Of a stretch of 64,000 nucleotides of DNA, positions 21,823-32,252 are shown one piece after another. Numbering within the stretch: position 1 is the stretch's first letter; every line of letters starts with the position of its first letter. Origin of the DNA: Hericium rajendrae (Eukaryota > Basidiomycota > Agaricomycetes > Russulales > Hericiaceae); the NCBI GenBank assembly GCA_033439255.1, contig CM065883.1, positions 2,604,001-2,668,000 of the forward strand. The letters are read 5' to 3'. The notes under the pieces were generated by a model. The model had not been told where the DNA came from, did not search any database, and was given only the letters and a program-made list of their open reading frames with translations. The position numbers and the translations under genes are program-made.

Positions 21823-24800
21823 ATGTCTCACCGCCGTTTGTGGCGTCGTTTCAGCGATGCTTTGCTCTGTCGCTCAAATATCCCTTCTATTGTCGCTTTC
21901 GATCCCATTCCGAAACATGTCAATCCTGATCATTCCGTCCGAATGCGATCCGATGGCGCCTCCGTTTTCATCACAGACCAAGATACTGGTATGCCCGGAG
22001 GAAAACTTACGATACAGCAACCCGGTTTCGTTATGGAAATTGTCCGTAGTAGCTCGGTAGAGACATTGCTGGTGGATGAATCCGGTGAGATTTTCTACAT
22101 GCTTCGCAGATCACTATGTGGACTTATCTTGACTTGCCACAGCTGGTGACCCATCTACGTCGCCACAATCCCCGCATCGCGAGCGAGGCTTGGCGACCAT
22201 GAGCAACCTTGCATGGACTGCTTTCAAACAGAGTTTGGACGTGCTCGGTGAGCTGTCAGAAGCCTTCCCTCCGCTCAAGGCAGCGATAGGTGGCTTGTCA
22301 GTCGTGCTTGACCGCATTGATGTACGTGGGTCTACGAATGAACCGGAGTGCTGCATGATATAATTGACCGTCACGTAGGAGGTTCGCGATGCTACAGAGG
22401 ATCTTCAGGATGTTAAGTCCCGGATCGACGCGTTTGCAAATGTGATCCGGGACCGTCAAGATATGATCAGTCAGAGTTCGACCGTCATTCGCAGTCGTAT
22501 GGATGGTCTAGCACGGTATTTCTGCCCGTAGCTTTGATGGTATTTTGACTCACCAACAGAACCTTTGTTCAAGGGCACTGACCGTGCAGAAATCCTTGGT
22601 CGAAGAGAAGATTCAGCGTGGCATTATCAAGCGCATCATCGAAGCTCCGGATGATAAAAGGCAGATAATGTGTTACATTCAAACACTTGGACATTTGTTG
22701 GATCGATTTATGGTATGTTGTCTTTTCGAAGTCTGACCGTGAACAACTTATGCTGTACCCGTACAGATGGCTACCATACTGAACACCGATCTCATGATCG
22801 ACGAAATTTGGAAGGTACGTGGCTATCTATAACGAGTCTGACTGTATCCTAATTATCTGAAATCTTTACTTGCGATAGGATGGTAAGCATACCAGATATC
22901 TTTTCGCATTCTATTGCTGGTTAACATTTTCTCGTAGCCAAATTTGACAAGCTCAATCATGTTGCAGAGGCTGCTTACAATGGTCCTCACTCGTCTGACA
23001 AAGGCTGCATGCCTGGCACTCGTGGAACTGTGCTTCAGGATCTTTTTTCATGGGCTATTGATCCGGATGCTCCAAACATCTATTGGCTTACTGGAATGGC
23101 TGGAACTGGAAAATCTGCTATTGCCTACACTTTGTGCAGGCTATTGGATGACATTGGCTTGCTAGGTGCTAGCTTTTTCTGTTCAAGACAGGGATCATTT
23201 GGGCAGAAAGATATACATGCCATTTTACCAACTCTTGCATGTTTTCTGGCTAGAACATCATCAGCCTTTGCATCTGCTCTGCTTAAGAGCCTCTCCAAAT
23301 CTCCTGATGCTGCATGGTCAACGTTGAATGAACAATTATTGGCATTGATCATAGAGCCATCGAAATCTATCTTTGATAATCCTCTAAGAGTTTATGTGAT
23401 TGTTATTGATGCTCTGGATGAATTTGAAGAATTTGAAGAAACTACTAGGCTTTTGCAACTTATTCTTGATTACGCTTCAAGTCTTAAAATTAAAATTTTT
23501 ATAACTAGTCGTCCTGAACAAAAAATTAAACAAAAGCTTGCATCACTACCATCCAGTCAGGTTTTGAAATTGCATGAAATAGAAGAAACACTTGTTAAAG
23601 CTGATATTCAATTATATGTTACTCAGCATCTTTATGAAATTTTTAAAAATCACTACTCTTCTTGGTTGTCTAATTGCAGACCATCTTCAGATCAAATTGA
23701 TGTTATTGTTAAACATTCTGATAAACTGTTTATATATGCATTTACATCATTGCAATATATAAAATATAGAAATGCTGATCCTCAAGAGCGTTTGAGTAAA
23801 TTGACAAGTGTTAACTCAAAGATGTCAAGACTCGGTCGTAGACAGCAGAGAACCACCCAAGTCACCAGCGATGATGGGAGTGAGAGAGCAGAGAGCGACT
23901 AGCAGCGCAGTGACCTGTATTGGAGGTACAGTACGGTACAGATGAAATGGACAATCTAGGGAAATAGGCGAGCGACAGGGAGCCTATAAGTACTGGGACG
24001 ACAATGGGAAAAGAACAATGGACACCATAATGGGTCGAACAATAGAGTGAGAACAATGGTGGCCAAAAGGAGAACAATGGGAGGGAGAACAATAGGATGT
24101 CCCAAAGGGGAACAAGAGCATGGGTGAAGGATAGCCCCAGGTCATGTGAGGAAGTGAACATGTGATGGGGCTGCTGGAGCACATGACCGACGCGATGCCT
24201 TGATGGCAGAAAAGAAGGCGGAGAGAAATGGAGCGATCCGTGACAAAAGATTATCTTTGGTATGAATACTATGCAGCAACTTGATGATCTTTATCAGCTT
24301 GTCTTTGATGATGCTTTCAAAGGCCTTGATCAAGCTGAAATTACACATATAAAGTACTGTTTAGCTTGCATTTTGCTATCATTTGAACTTATGACAATTC
24401 ACACTATCAGCCAGTTCTTAAATATTAGTCTTACACAGGTTCGAGCAGCACTGAGTGGCTTTCATTCTGTTCTTGATATTCCATTAAAAGATGATCAAGG
24501 TTATGTTTCAGCATTTCATATATCTCTTTCAGATTACTTATTCAGTTCCAATATAAAATCTCAATCTCTTTGGTATATTGATAATGGTGCAGCTCATCAC
24601 ACAATGACCTTAAGATGTTTTGAGATTATGACAAAAAATTTAAAGTTTAATATATGTGAATGTAAATCCTCTTATCTTTCTAATTCTAAACAAAGTATGG
24701 TCAAATTGTCAGATTCATTAATTTATGCTTGTCTATACTGGTGTGAGCACTTTTTACGATCATCAGATCAAAATAACTTGCTTCAGCTTGTAGAATTATG

Positions 24801-27276
24801 GCTCAATTTTCAGTTTTTGTATTGGCTTGAAATAATAAGCATGAAAAGTGCAATGACAGATATGAGAATCAGATTGAGAAAGATGTATTTCTCATGTAAA
24901 AAGGTATGTATCTTTATAATCTAATATATATTATTTACTAATAAAAAACTATTATAGCTTGATTATAAAGCATCACATTTGCTAGTTTTATTTGATGATA
25001 TCAACAAATTTATGGATGTCTATCATGAGCCAATATCATGCAGCATACCACATATTTACATCTCAGCTCTTGCATTTGCATCACATGATTTTCAAACTTT
25101 TCACATGTACAAAAGAGATTTTCAGCATTTAATGTCAGTTAATTGTATGGCAAAGCAATCTCTAACAATTCCTATTCTAACTATATATGGACATTCTTCA
25201 AGAGTAAATTCTATTGCATTTACACCTGACAGTCAATACATTATATCTGGCTCAAATGACTGTACAGTTCATATCTGAAAATTTAATACAGGTGAAGCTA
25301 TATGCTTGCCTCTTCAAGGACATAAAAAGGCAGTTACATCAGTTTCAGTCTCACATGATGGACAATTAATTGCTTCAGGTTCTGATGATATGACAGTTAA
25401 AATATGGAAAATGAAGACAGGTAAAGAGCTTGGTTTTTTACAAGGACATACTGATGGTGTTACCTCAGTTATATTTTCATCTGATGATAGGCATATTATT
25501 TCTGGCTCTCATGATAATACAATTCAAATCTGGAATGTGCTTTCATTTGAACAAGTTGGATCAACAATTAGAGGACATAGAGAATCAGTCACATCACTTG
25601 TTCTCTCACCTGATGGCAGGCTAATTATATCTGGATCAAATGATCAGACTATCAGAATATGGAGTTTTGATACAGGCTATTTATTAGAACAACCTTTGCA
25701 AGAACATAAAGATTTTGTTACCTCACTTGCTGTTTCTTTTGATGGAAATTATATTGTATCAGGATCTTGGGATGGAAATATTATTCTTTGGGATCTTCAC
25801 ACTAGAAAAGTTGTTAGAAAATCATTTTCAGAACATAAGACTTGGATTTCATCTCTTGCATTTTCCTCTGATGGAAAATACATTGCATCTGTATCATGGG
25901 ATAGACAGATGTGTCTATGGTTATCTTCAACTATGACTATTGTTGGTCAAAAAATTGAAGGACATAGATATCCAGTTACATCAGTTGTATTTTCTTCAGA
26001 TGACAAGTATATTGCATGTGGTTCAAAAAATAATACAGTGTACATTTGGAAAACTGAAACTAGTAGCACTGATAAGACATTTAAACAAAGGCATATAGGA
26101 ATTGTTACAGCAGTAGCATGTTCATTAGATGGAAATTATATTGCATCTGAATCACAAGACAAATCAGTTTATCTTTGGGATTCAAGCACAGGACATAGGT
26201 CATCCTTTATTAGCACACAAAGATAGAATTACATCATTACAATTTTCACATAATGGACAATACATAGCATCTGCCTCAGAAGACAGCTTAATTTGTATTT
26301 GGAGATTGTCTGACAATAAGCTAATGCAAAAGCCAATTGAAGGACATAAGAGTACAATAAGAGCTATTGCATTCTCATCAGATGATGAGTATATTGCATC
26401 TGGTTCAGATGATATGTCTATTTATTTGTGGAAAATCGCTACAGGAGAATCTGTTGGAAGGTCAAGAGCTCAGCATACAGATGCTGTAATAGCAGTATCA
26501 TTTTATAAATATAAATATGTTGTATCTGGATCATATGATAATACTTTAAGAATGTGGAACTTTGAAACAGGTGACATTATATGTCATTTAATCAAAAGTA
26601 CTTCCAAAATAGTGGCATCTATAGCATTTTCGAATGATGGAGCAACTGCTGCAGTTAGTTGGTACAATGAAGTAATTCAGCTTTATTTATCAGAAACAGG
26701 AGAAATGACTAGGCAGATTTCATCAGAACATAATGGTCTAATCACATCACTGACATTCTCACCTGATACTAAATATCTTATCTCAGCATCATATGATTAC
26801 ACTATGCATCTATGGAGAGTTGATACAGGAGAACTTATAGGAAGTCCAATTGAAGGACATACTCACTCTATTAGTTCAGTGTCATTTCTGCCAGGCAAAA
26901 ATCAGATTGTTTCTGGTTCATATGATCACAAAGTACGAATATGGCAAGTAAATCTAGGTAAGATTATTGGAAACAAGACCATTTATATAATACTAACAAA
27001 GTGTTTTTAGATAATCAAAATGATAAGAAAAACACTTTGCTGGGTCTAACTAGCATGAATGTTCCTGTTCATTTTGCATTATGGAGACATCTGAAAGGCT
27101 ATCATGCATCACAATGGATCTTAGGACCAGATGGTGAGCTGTTATTCTGGGTTCCAGATCATCATTATGATAGCCTTTGTTGGCCATGCAATACTATGAT
27201 TTTGGGAGATGCTTCTGTTACTATTGACTTCAAGGACTTTGTTCATGGTATATCATGGTCTCAGTGTCATATGTAG
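21823..27276 (+). pseudogene. NACHT-WD40 NOD-like receptor (STAND NTPase), disrupted
   Basis: Readable exons: 21823-22084, 22143-22321, 22379-22515, 22574-22712, 22767-22814, a 4-base exon 22879-22882, 22938 to 24903 (interrupted by a solo LTR), 24958-26957 and 27011-27276. The N-terminal part is predicted helical (WTAFKQSLDVLGELSEAFPP). The NACHT NTPase follows: CMPGTRGTVLQDL, Walker A YWLTGMAGTGKSA, Walker B VYVIVIDALDEFEE, sensor IFITSRPE. About 14 WD40 repeats start near 25180, and the fungal NLR tail motif LLFWVPDHHYDSLCWPC closes it. Such STAND proteins act in non-self recognition and cell death in fungi. Breaks: the LTR inside the NACHT exon, a TGA at 25276-25278 where the first WD repeat should have Trp, and a one-base-type frame change near 26195. 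From ~23.0 kb the gene is strikingly AT-rich compared with all neighbours. Confidence 0.85.
23823..24245. mobile_element. Solo LTR of an LTR retrotransposon inside the NLR gene
   Basis: A 423-bp block of quite different base composition sits in the AT-rich NACHT exon. It begins TGTCA and ends TGACA, the TG...CA ends of an LTR, and is flanked on both sides by the 5-base target duplication AAAGA (23818-23822 and 24246-24250). It has no internal region, so it is a solo LTR left by recombination. Inside are several copies of GAACAATGG-like words. The superfamily (Gypsy or Copia) cannot be told from one LTR. The perfect target duplication suggests it is not very old; age cannot be dated without a second LTR. 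Confidence 0.88.
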
Positions 27277-27477
27277 CTGATGTTCTAGCAGATTATCTGT
27301 AGCACTTCTTACAAATTAATTTTCGATACAATAGAATGCTACCATTTTTACCAGAGAAGCAATGAGAGAGACCGATAAGGATTACTTGATAATGTCAATG
27401 ACAAACTGGAATATACATGCTAGTGAGTCTATTGCCTATGGTATCCACAGGTGTACAATCAGATATCATCTGGTGTA

Positions 27478-29704
27478 TTATTCCACTCGCTTGACATTTA
27501 ATGGAACCCGAGGACCATCCTCACCTATTACCTTGGGGCGAGGTAATAGCGAAATATGAGATGCAAGTCTCGTATCAGTGCCACCAGGCAGCTCGAAGAT
27601 ATAAGCACGGATGAGGACCGACATCACAGCCTAGGGCAGTGTAATTAGTCGAAACCCCGAAACGAGTATAGATGTGAGAGTCAGCCACATACCTTGAATT
27701 CAGCAATAGCGAAGCCCTTGCCCAGACATATTCTTGGACCATCGACGAATGTCAGCAGATGCCTGCATCCAGAAACTTCGTGCGCTCCAAGCGACGAGAT
27801 ATTCCCGCTCTCGCTAGCGAGCCAGCGCTCAGGCCTGAACTCTCTGGCATCGGGACCCCATAGTATCGGCGACATGTTCAGTGCGCGGATGGGAACAGTG
27901 ATGCCTGTGCCCTTGGCTATCGCGAGACGATCAGTCATGGTCCCATTTGCAGTTCGGATGGGGGAGCTGAGAGGGATCACATCGTCCTCCATGGCCTGAC
28001 ACGGTATCAGTCAGCCATGCACTCCGACAAAGTAAGAAATCATCATACCACGCGATTGCCCTCGGACACAGGCGCATGTATCCTCAAGATCTCGTGCACG
28101 ACTGCGTCGAGGTAAGGAAGGCCGTGCGTGAGCTGGTCCCAGGTAGGATCGCCAGCACCGAATTCAAACAGAAGTTCTTCCCTGAGCTTGTCTTGCACAT
28201 CGGGGTGTCGTGCTAATTCGATCAGAGCCCACTGTGAAACCAAAATTCAATTCAGATCTGTATCAGTGACGGACGTTACGGACCGTCATGCTAACTGTAG
28301 GCGAACGTCAGTACATATTGCGCAAATATTGCGTGCTTCAAATACTTGACAACTCACTGGATGTTGTCTCATAGCCAGCTACAATGAGAATCTTCATCTG
28401 ATAACCAGGATGAGGTGCGTTGGGGGCAAGATTGGCGAGATTTAGCCTGCAATGCTCACCTCGGCTGAGACTTCTTCTGTAGACAGGTGCAGCGACGAAT
28501 CGCCGCTTTCAGCTTTGACTGCGTTGAACGACCTGAGCTACAGAAGCTCGGAAGTGAAGACAGGAGCACTCACGCAGCAACCCGACGATAGACTTGTCAG
28601 ACGCCTCTTCCTCGCCAGCTGCATTTTGTTTCCGATGGCGCTCGAGTAGCTCATCCGCGATCTTGCCCATCGTTTGGTTGAGTTCCTGGATCTTTGCGCC
28701 GCGCTTTGTAGGGATCTTTGCGATGAACGGGATAATTGGGCGGAGGAGGAAGATCAGGCGTGATAGAGAGTTTCCACCCGTCTCGGCGAGAGAATCGAAG
28801 ATTTTGCCGACGGCAGACGTTTCTCCACGGAGTGTTCCAAAGTCGTGCGAGAAACCTGCGAGACCGATGGAGTCCAAGCTACACCATAAATTAGTCAGAC
28901 AGAGACGTATCAGGAAATAAAAGGACAGACGAGATGCGATTCATCCTGTACGTGATGTCAGGTCACGTCTACGCAAATTGTACTAAGTGCACACACCATT
29001 GTTGGACTTCAATAACGCATTCTCCTGAACTGCTCGACTCGAGGAGATTATCCCAGGCCGCCTTCACCTGATGAGAGTGTAAGCAGCTGGATGCACAGTG
29101 GTAAGAAGGGAAATGCGGTACCTTGTAAGCAGAATCAAAGAAGACAGACGTCACTTCCCGGATGGCCGCATTGCTGAACCCAGGGCTAAGAGTCTTCCTC
29201 TGTCTATGGAGAACGCACCGATAAGTCTACGCCGCTTTCCTTGAATACTATATTAACGCTCACCTTTTATGAGAATCCCCGTCGGCCCAGAGCAAGCCGC
29301 GTCCGATCTATCCCAGCATAAACAAACCAACAGACCCCGCAAAAAAGGGCACTCACGATCCGCACCAACGCGTCCTTCGACGCCTGGCGCTGCGTATATC
29401 CGTACGTATCCCGCGCATACACGTGCGCGATCGCCTTCGGGTCGAACAGCACGAGCCGCGTCGAGCCTAGCGGGCCCGCGATGTTGAACGCCGCGCCGTA
29501 GCGTACGACCCACTCCTCATAGATCTGCCCTGTGGACGTCGCGTCGCGTGCGTGGACCTGTTTGCTTGCCCCGAGGAAGAAACCTGGGCTCGGCGGGCCC
29601 TGCAGCGGCGTCGTGTGCAGGCGACGGGTGATAAACTGTACGACACGCGAGATTGCATATACACCTAGAGCAGAGAGGAGAATTTCGAGAACAGGGAGAG
29701 TCAT
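27478..29704 (-). CDS. Cytochrome P450 monooxygenase
   Basis: Twelve exons: 29704-29357, 29307-29264, 29203-29122, 29067-28997, 28945-28931, 28878-28574, 28518-28460, 28397-28358, 28294-28284, 28231-28049, 27995-27693, 27630-27478 (537 aa). Marks in order: an N-terminal membrane anchor (PVLEILLSALGVYAISRVV), C-helix HKRQRKTLSPGF, LDSIGLAGFSHDF, I-helix AGYETTSIS, ExxR in VHEILRIHAP, FRPERW, and the heme loop FVDGPRICLGKGFA with its Cys. All are intact, so the enzyme should be active at the ER with a P450 reductase. The sequence style is that of basidiomycete families in the CYP64/CYP5144-like range, but I do not assign one. Exons of 15 and 11 bases are included; without the 11-base exon the I-helix motif is lost. 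The substrate is unknown and no pathway partner sits nearby. Confidence 0.92.
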
Positions 29705-29744
29705 CGTGAGTATGTGTTCGTTGGTGTGCGCATATACACGGTTC

Positions 29745-29752
29745 TTTATATA
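29745..29752 (-). promoter_or_regulatory. TATA box of the P450 gene
   Basis: TATATAAA on the minus strand, about 41-48 bp before the ATG at 29704. Sequence and position both fit a core promoter. Confidence 0.5.
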
Positions 29753-30115
29753 CTATCCAGCGCCAACGACCACCGGGTGTACCATGCTGGATAATGCTGA
29801 TCTACCATAGGACGACCCGGGCTGCCTTGTCGTTAAGAAGCCAGTGTTCGTGCACGTCGGGTGTCCCGGACTGTTCCCGGCGGCAGGCTTGCTGAACACT
29901 CTCCGGAACACTGCTTCGTTCATATATCACTGCGCCTGTTTGCGTGCGTTTGAGAGAAAATAAACTTAGGACGGATGTAGTCTGATTGGCCACGGCGGCA
30001 TGATCACATCATAGAAAGAACCTATACGCAGGGGGGTCTCCATAATGGGCATGCATTAGCTGGAGTGCGCACCTGAAGTAAATAGAAGACCATGTCCAGG
30101 AAAAGGTTCAGTGAA

Positions 30116-30233
30116 TAGAGTCTATTAGCTGAGAAATTTCTAAGAGTTTTTCGCAATTCTGATTGGTTGGGAGCCGAAACCGACCAATCAGATTTACGAA
30201 AAATCCTAGTAATTTCTAAGCTAATAGACTCTA
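30116..30233. mobile_element. Hairpin MITE, ~114 bp, TA-flanked
   Basis: Two arms of about 50 bp are near-perfect inverted repeats: GAGTCTATTAGCT ... at 30118 and its complement AGCTAATAGACTC ending at 30231, then AGAAATT, TTTTTCG and CTGATTGG blocks matched inward. A short loop GGGAGCCGAAAC separates them. TA lies at both edges (30116-30117 and 30232-30233), the target duplication of Tc1/mariner-type elements. The transcript would fold into one long stem. It codes for nothing. The rest of the 29705-30482 gap holds only the P450 promoter. Confidence 0.85.
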
Positions 30234-30482
30234 ATGTCGCAGGCGATTTCTAGAATCTGAAAGTCACATTCAAATTATTTTGGCAAAACATTTGCAAAGC
30301 AAGCCACCCTTAACACTAAAACAAATCGAAACATTACCACCTCAATATATAAACAGTGCCAACCACTAAGCCTGATCTCCGCCGAGTGCATTGGTTAAGG
30401 AAGGATCGTACACCGGTACATGTGCATTGGGTCCTAAAGGCCAGCAGCCGTTCAACGTGCGAAATCTGCATATTTTCACATT

Positions 30483-32252
30483 TCACGCACCAGCTTGTGG
30501 AGGCAGCGCATGTGTCGAGGGCGAAGGCTCACCCGGTTGACCCGGCGGCGCTGCTCCGACGGAATCAGCACAGCGCATTCAGTCAAGAAAAACCCTCAAC
30601 TCACCGGAAGACCCGTTCATCGCCATGCCCGTCTGTGCAGAATGTCCATTCGCACCAGGGTGTTGTTGTTGCTGCTGTTGCTGCTGCTGCGCTGGCTGGT
30701 GCACCGGCTGGTGCTGTTGGTGATGCTGGTGCGGGTGCTGATGCTGCAGATGGTGTTCATGCTCAGGCGGGGGCGGGCCCAACGAGCCCATGACCGCCTC
30801 CTCTGGCCCCTCTTCCTCCTCCCTGCGCATCAGGTGCGCGGCCACCGACACCATGCCCTGCACCTGGCCCATCATCGTGCCCTGCATGTGGTGTGAGTGA
30901 CCATGCACCATGGCGACCGTGTTCTGCCCCTCCTGCGGCTGCTGCGCGCCCGCGCCGAGCTCGGCATGCGCCGGCTGCAGTGCAGACGCGCGCCCCTCGA
31001 CACGCCGTACGAACTCTCCCCATACCGCGCGTTCATCGCGGCCCATCCCCTCGAACGCGGCCCGGACGTCCTCCCGTGCGCGGCGCCACACGCCGCGGTG
31101 CCGGCAGACGGTGCTCTTGACGTAGCGGCAGCCGAAGACACGCTCGAACGCCGCACGCTGCGTGATCGTCGGCATCTGCGCGATGAGGGAATCCATCTGC
31201 TTGAAGCCCGTGGCGACCTCGGATACGGTGTAATCGTTGGGCCAGCGCTTCAGTGGCGGGTGGGGGTGATAGGGGATCGGCGCCGGTGGTGTGTGCAGGT
31301 GGGCGGGGAGCGCCTCGGCGGAAACAGGCGATGTAGCTGGAGGCGATGCTGCGTGCGTGCCTGCTTGAGTAGGAGTGGAGGGAACGCTGGACGAGGCGGC
31401 GTAAAGCCCACCCTGCTGATACAGGTACGGACCCTGTTGCTTCGTCCCATTCACCGAACGGTGCTGGTGACCATTGGCTACAGGACTCTGCAGATGCTGG
31501 CTGGGCGGTGAAGTGCTGATCTGGATAGTCTGCTCTTTCGGTGCTGACAAGTTTTGCGGGTAGCTTTGAGGTGGCGCTACGGGGACCGGGTAGCCCTGGG
31601 AAGGACCGCGATAGATATCTGCAAGATAATACTTTGCGGCTTGGGGAGAATCAGAATCGGGTGCGGATCTCTTTAAGGACCCATTCAAGGTGCCGCCGGC
31701 TACAACTGATCTTTGCGAGCCCATTTGACCTGGGTGTGGCTGCCGCGCAATTTCTTCTGCAATTCCCGGACACTCGTCCTCTGAAAGACCCTCGAGAAGA
31801 CTCTTACGAAGCCGATAGAGGAACCGTTGCTCGGTCTCTGCAAGACGGACAGTATTGATTGTATGCTGTTCCCATTGGCCATTTTCAGCGTTGTAGGCGT
31901 CTACGAACGAATTTTCATTGAGCGAGAGCGAGGCGACGATGGTGGGATAAGCTGAAAGTTGAAGAAAGGGAAATGTCGGAAGCGGCTGCAAGAGACGGAG
32001 TGGTGCTGTATGCGCCTTGTACCAGATGATAATCATGACTGAGCGCTTGTACAATTCCTCCGTTTGGTGCGACGCCGGCGTCATCTGCAAATGACCGTTT
32101 GTTGTAAGATCAGAAGAGCCGTCGTTCGAATACATGATATTGGATCCATCGTGATGGGAGATACTTTGCTGCAGCTGTGAGTGGATCGAAGGATTAGGGG
32201 CCATGCTGCCAGGCGAACTTGCAGCTCGCGTGAGCGCGTGGGTAGCCTCCAT
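30483..32252 (-). CDS. Gln/His-rich conserved basidiomycete protein, unknown role
   Basis: Exon 1 is 32252-30605; a 51-54-base intron with GTGAGT donor leads to a last exon 30550 (or 30553)-30483, giving 571-572 aa. Two parts look folded. The first, residues about 65-170 (ELYKRSVMIIIWYKAHTAPL, YPTIVASLSL, EQRFLYRLRKSLLEGL), and the second, about 365-445, with VSEVATGFKQMDSLIAQMP, FERVFGCRYVKSTVCRHRGV and acidic helices. Between and after them are Pro/Ser/Gln/His-rich disordered stretches including a nine-Gln run and HQHPHQHHQQHQP. The composition suggests a nuclear regulator, but I recognise no DNA-binding domain. Without the last intron the open frame would end earlier, at 30579. Confidence 0.75.

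Noticed and set aside
23823-24245. Reading the foreign block in the NLR gene as a long intron
   Set aside because: TG...CA ends and the AAAGA duplication fit a solo LTR, and no fitting GT-AG pair lies at its edges.
26195-26225. A tiny intron in place of the frame change in the NLR WD40 region
   Set aside because: The only GT-AG pair there would leave about 15 bases, too short for any intron in this window.
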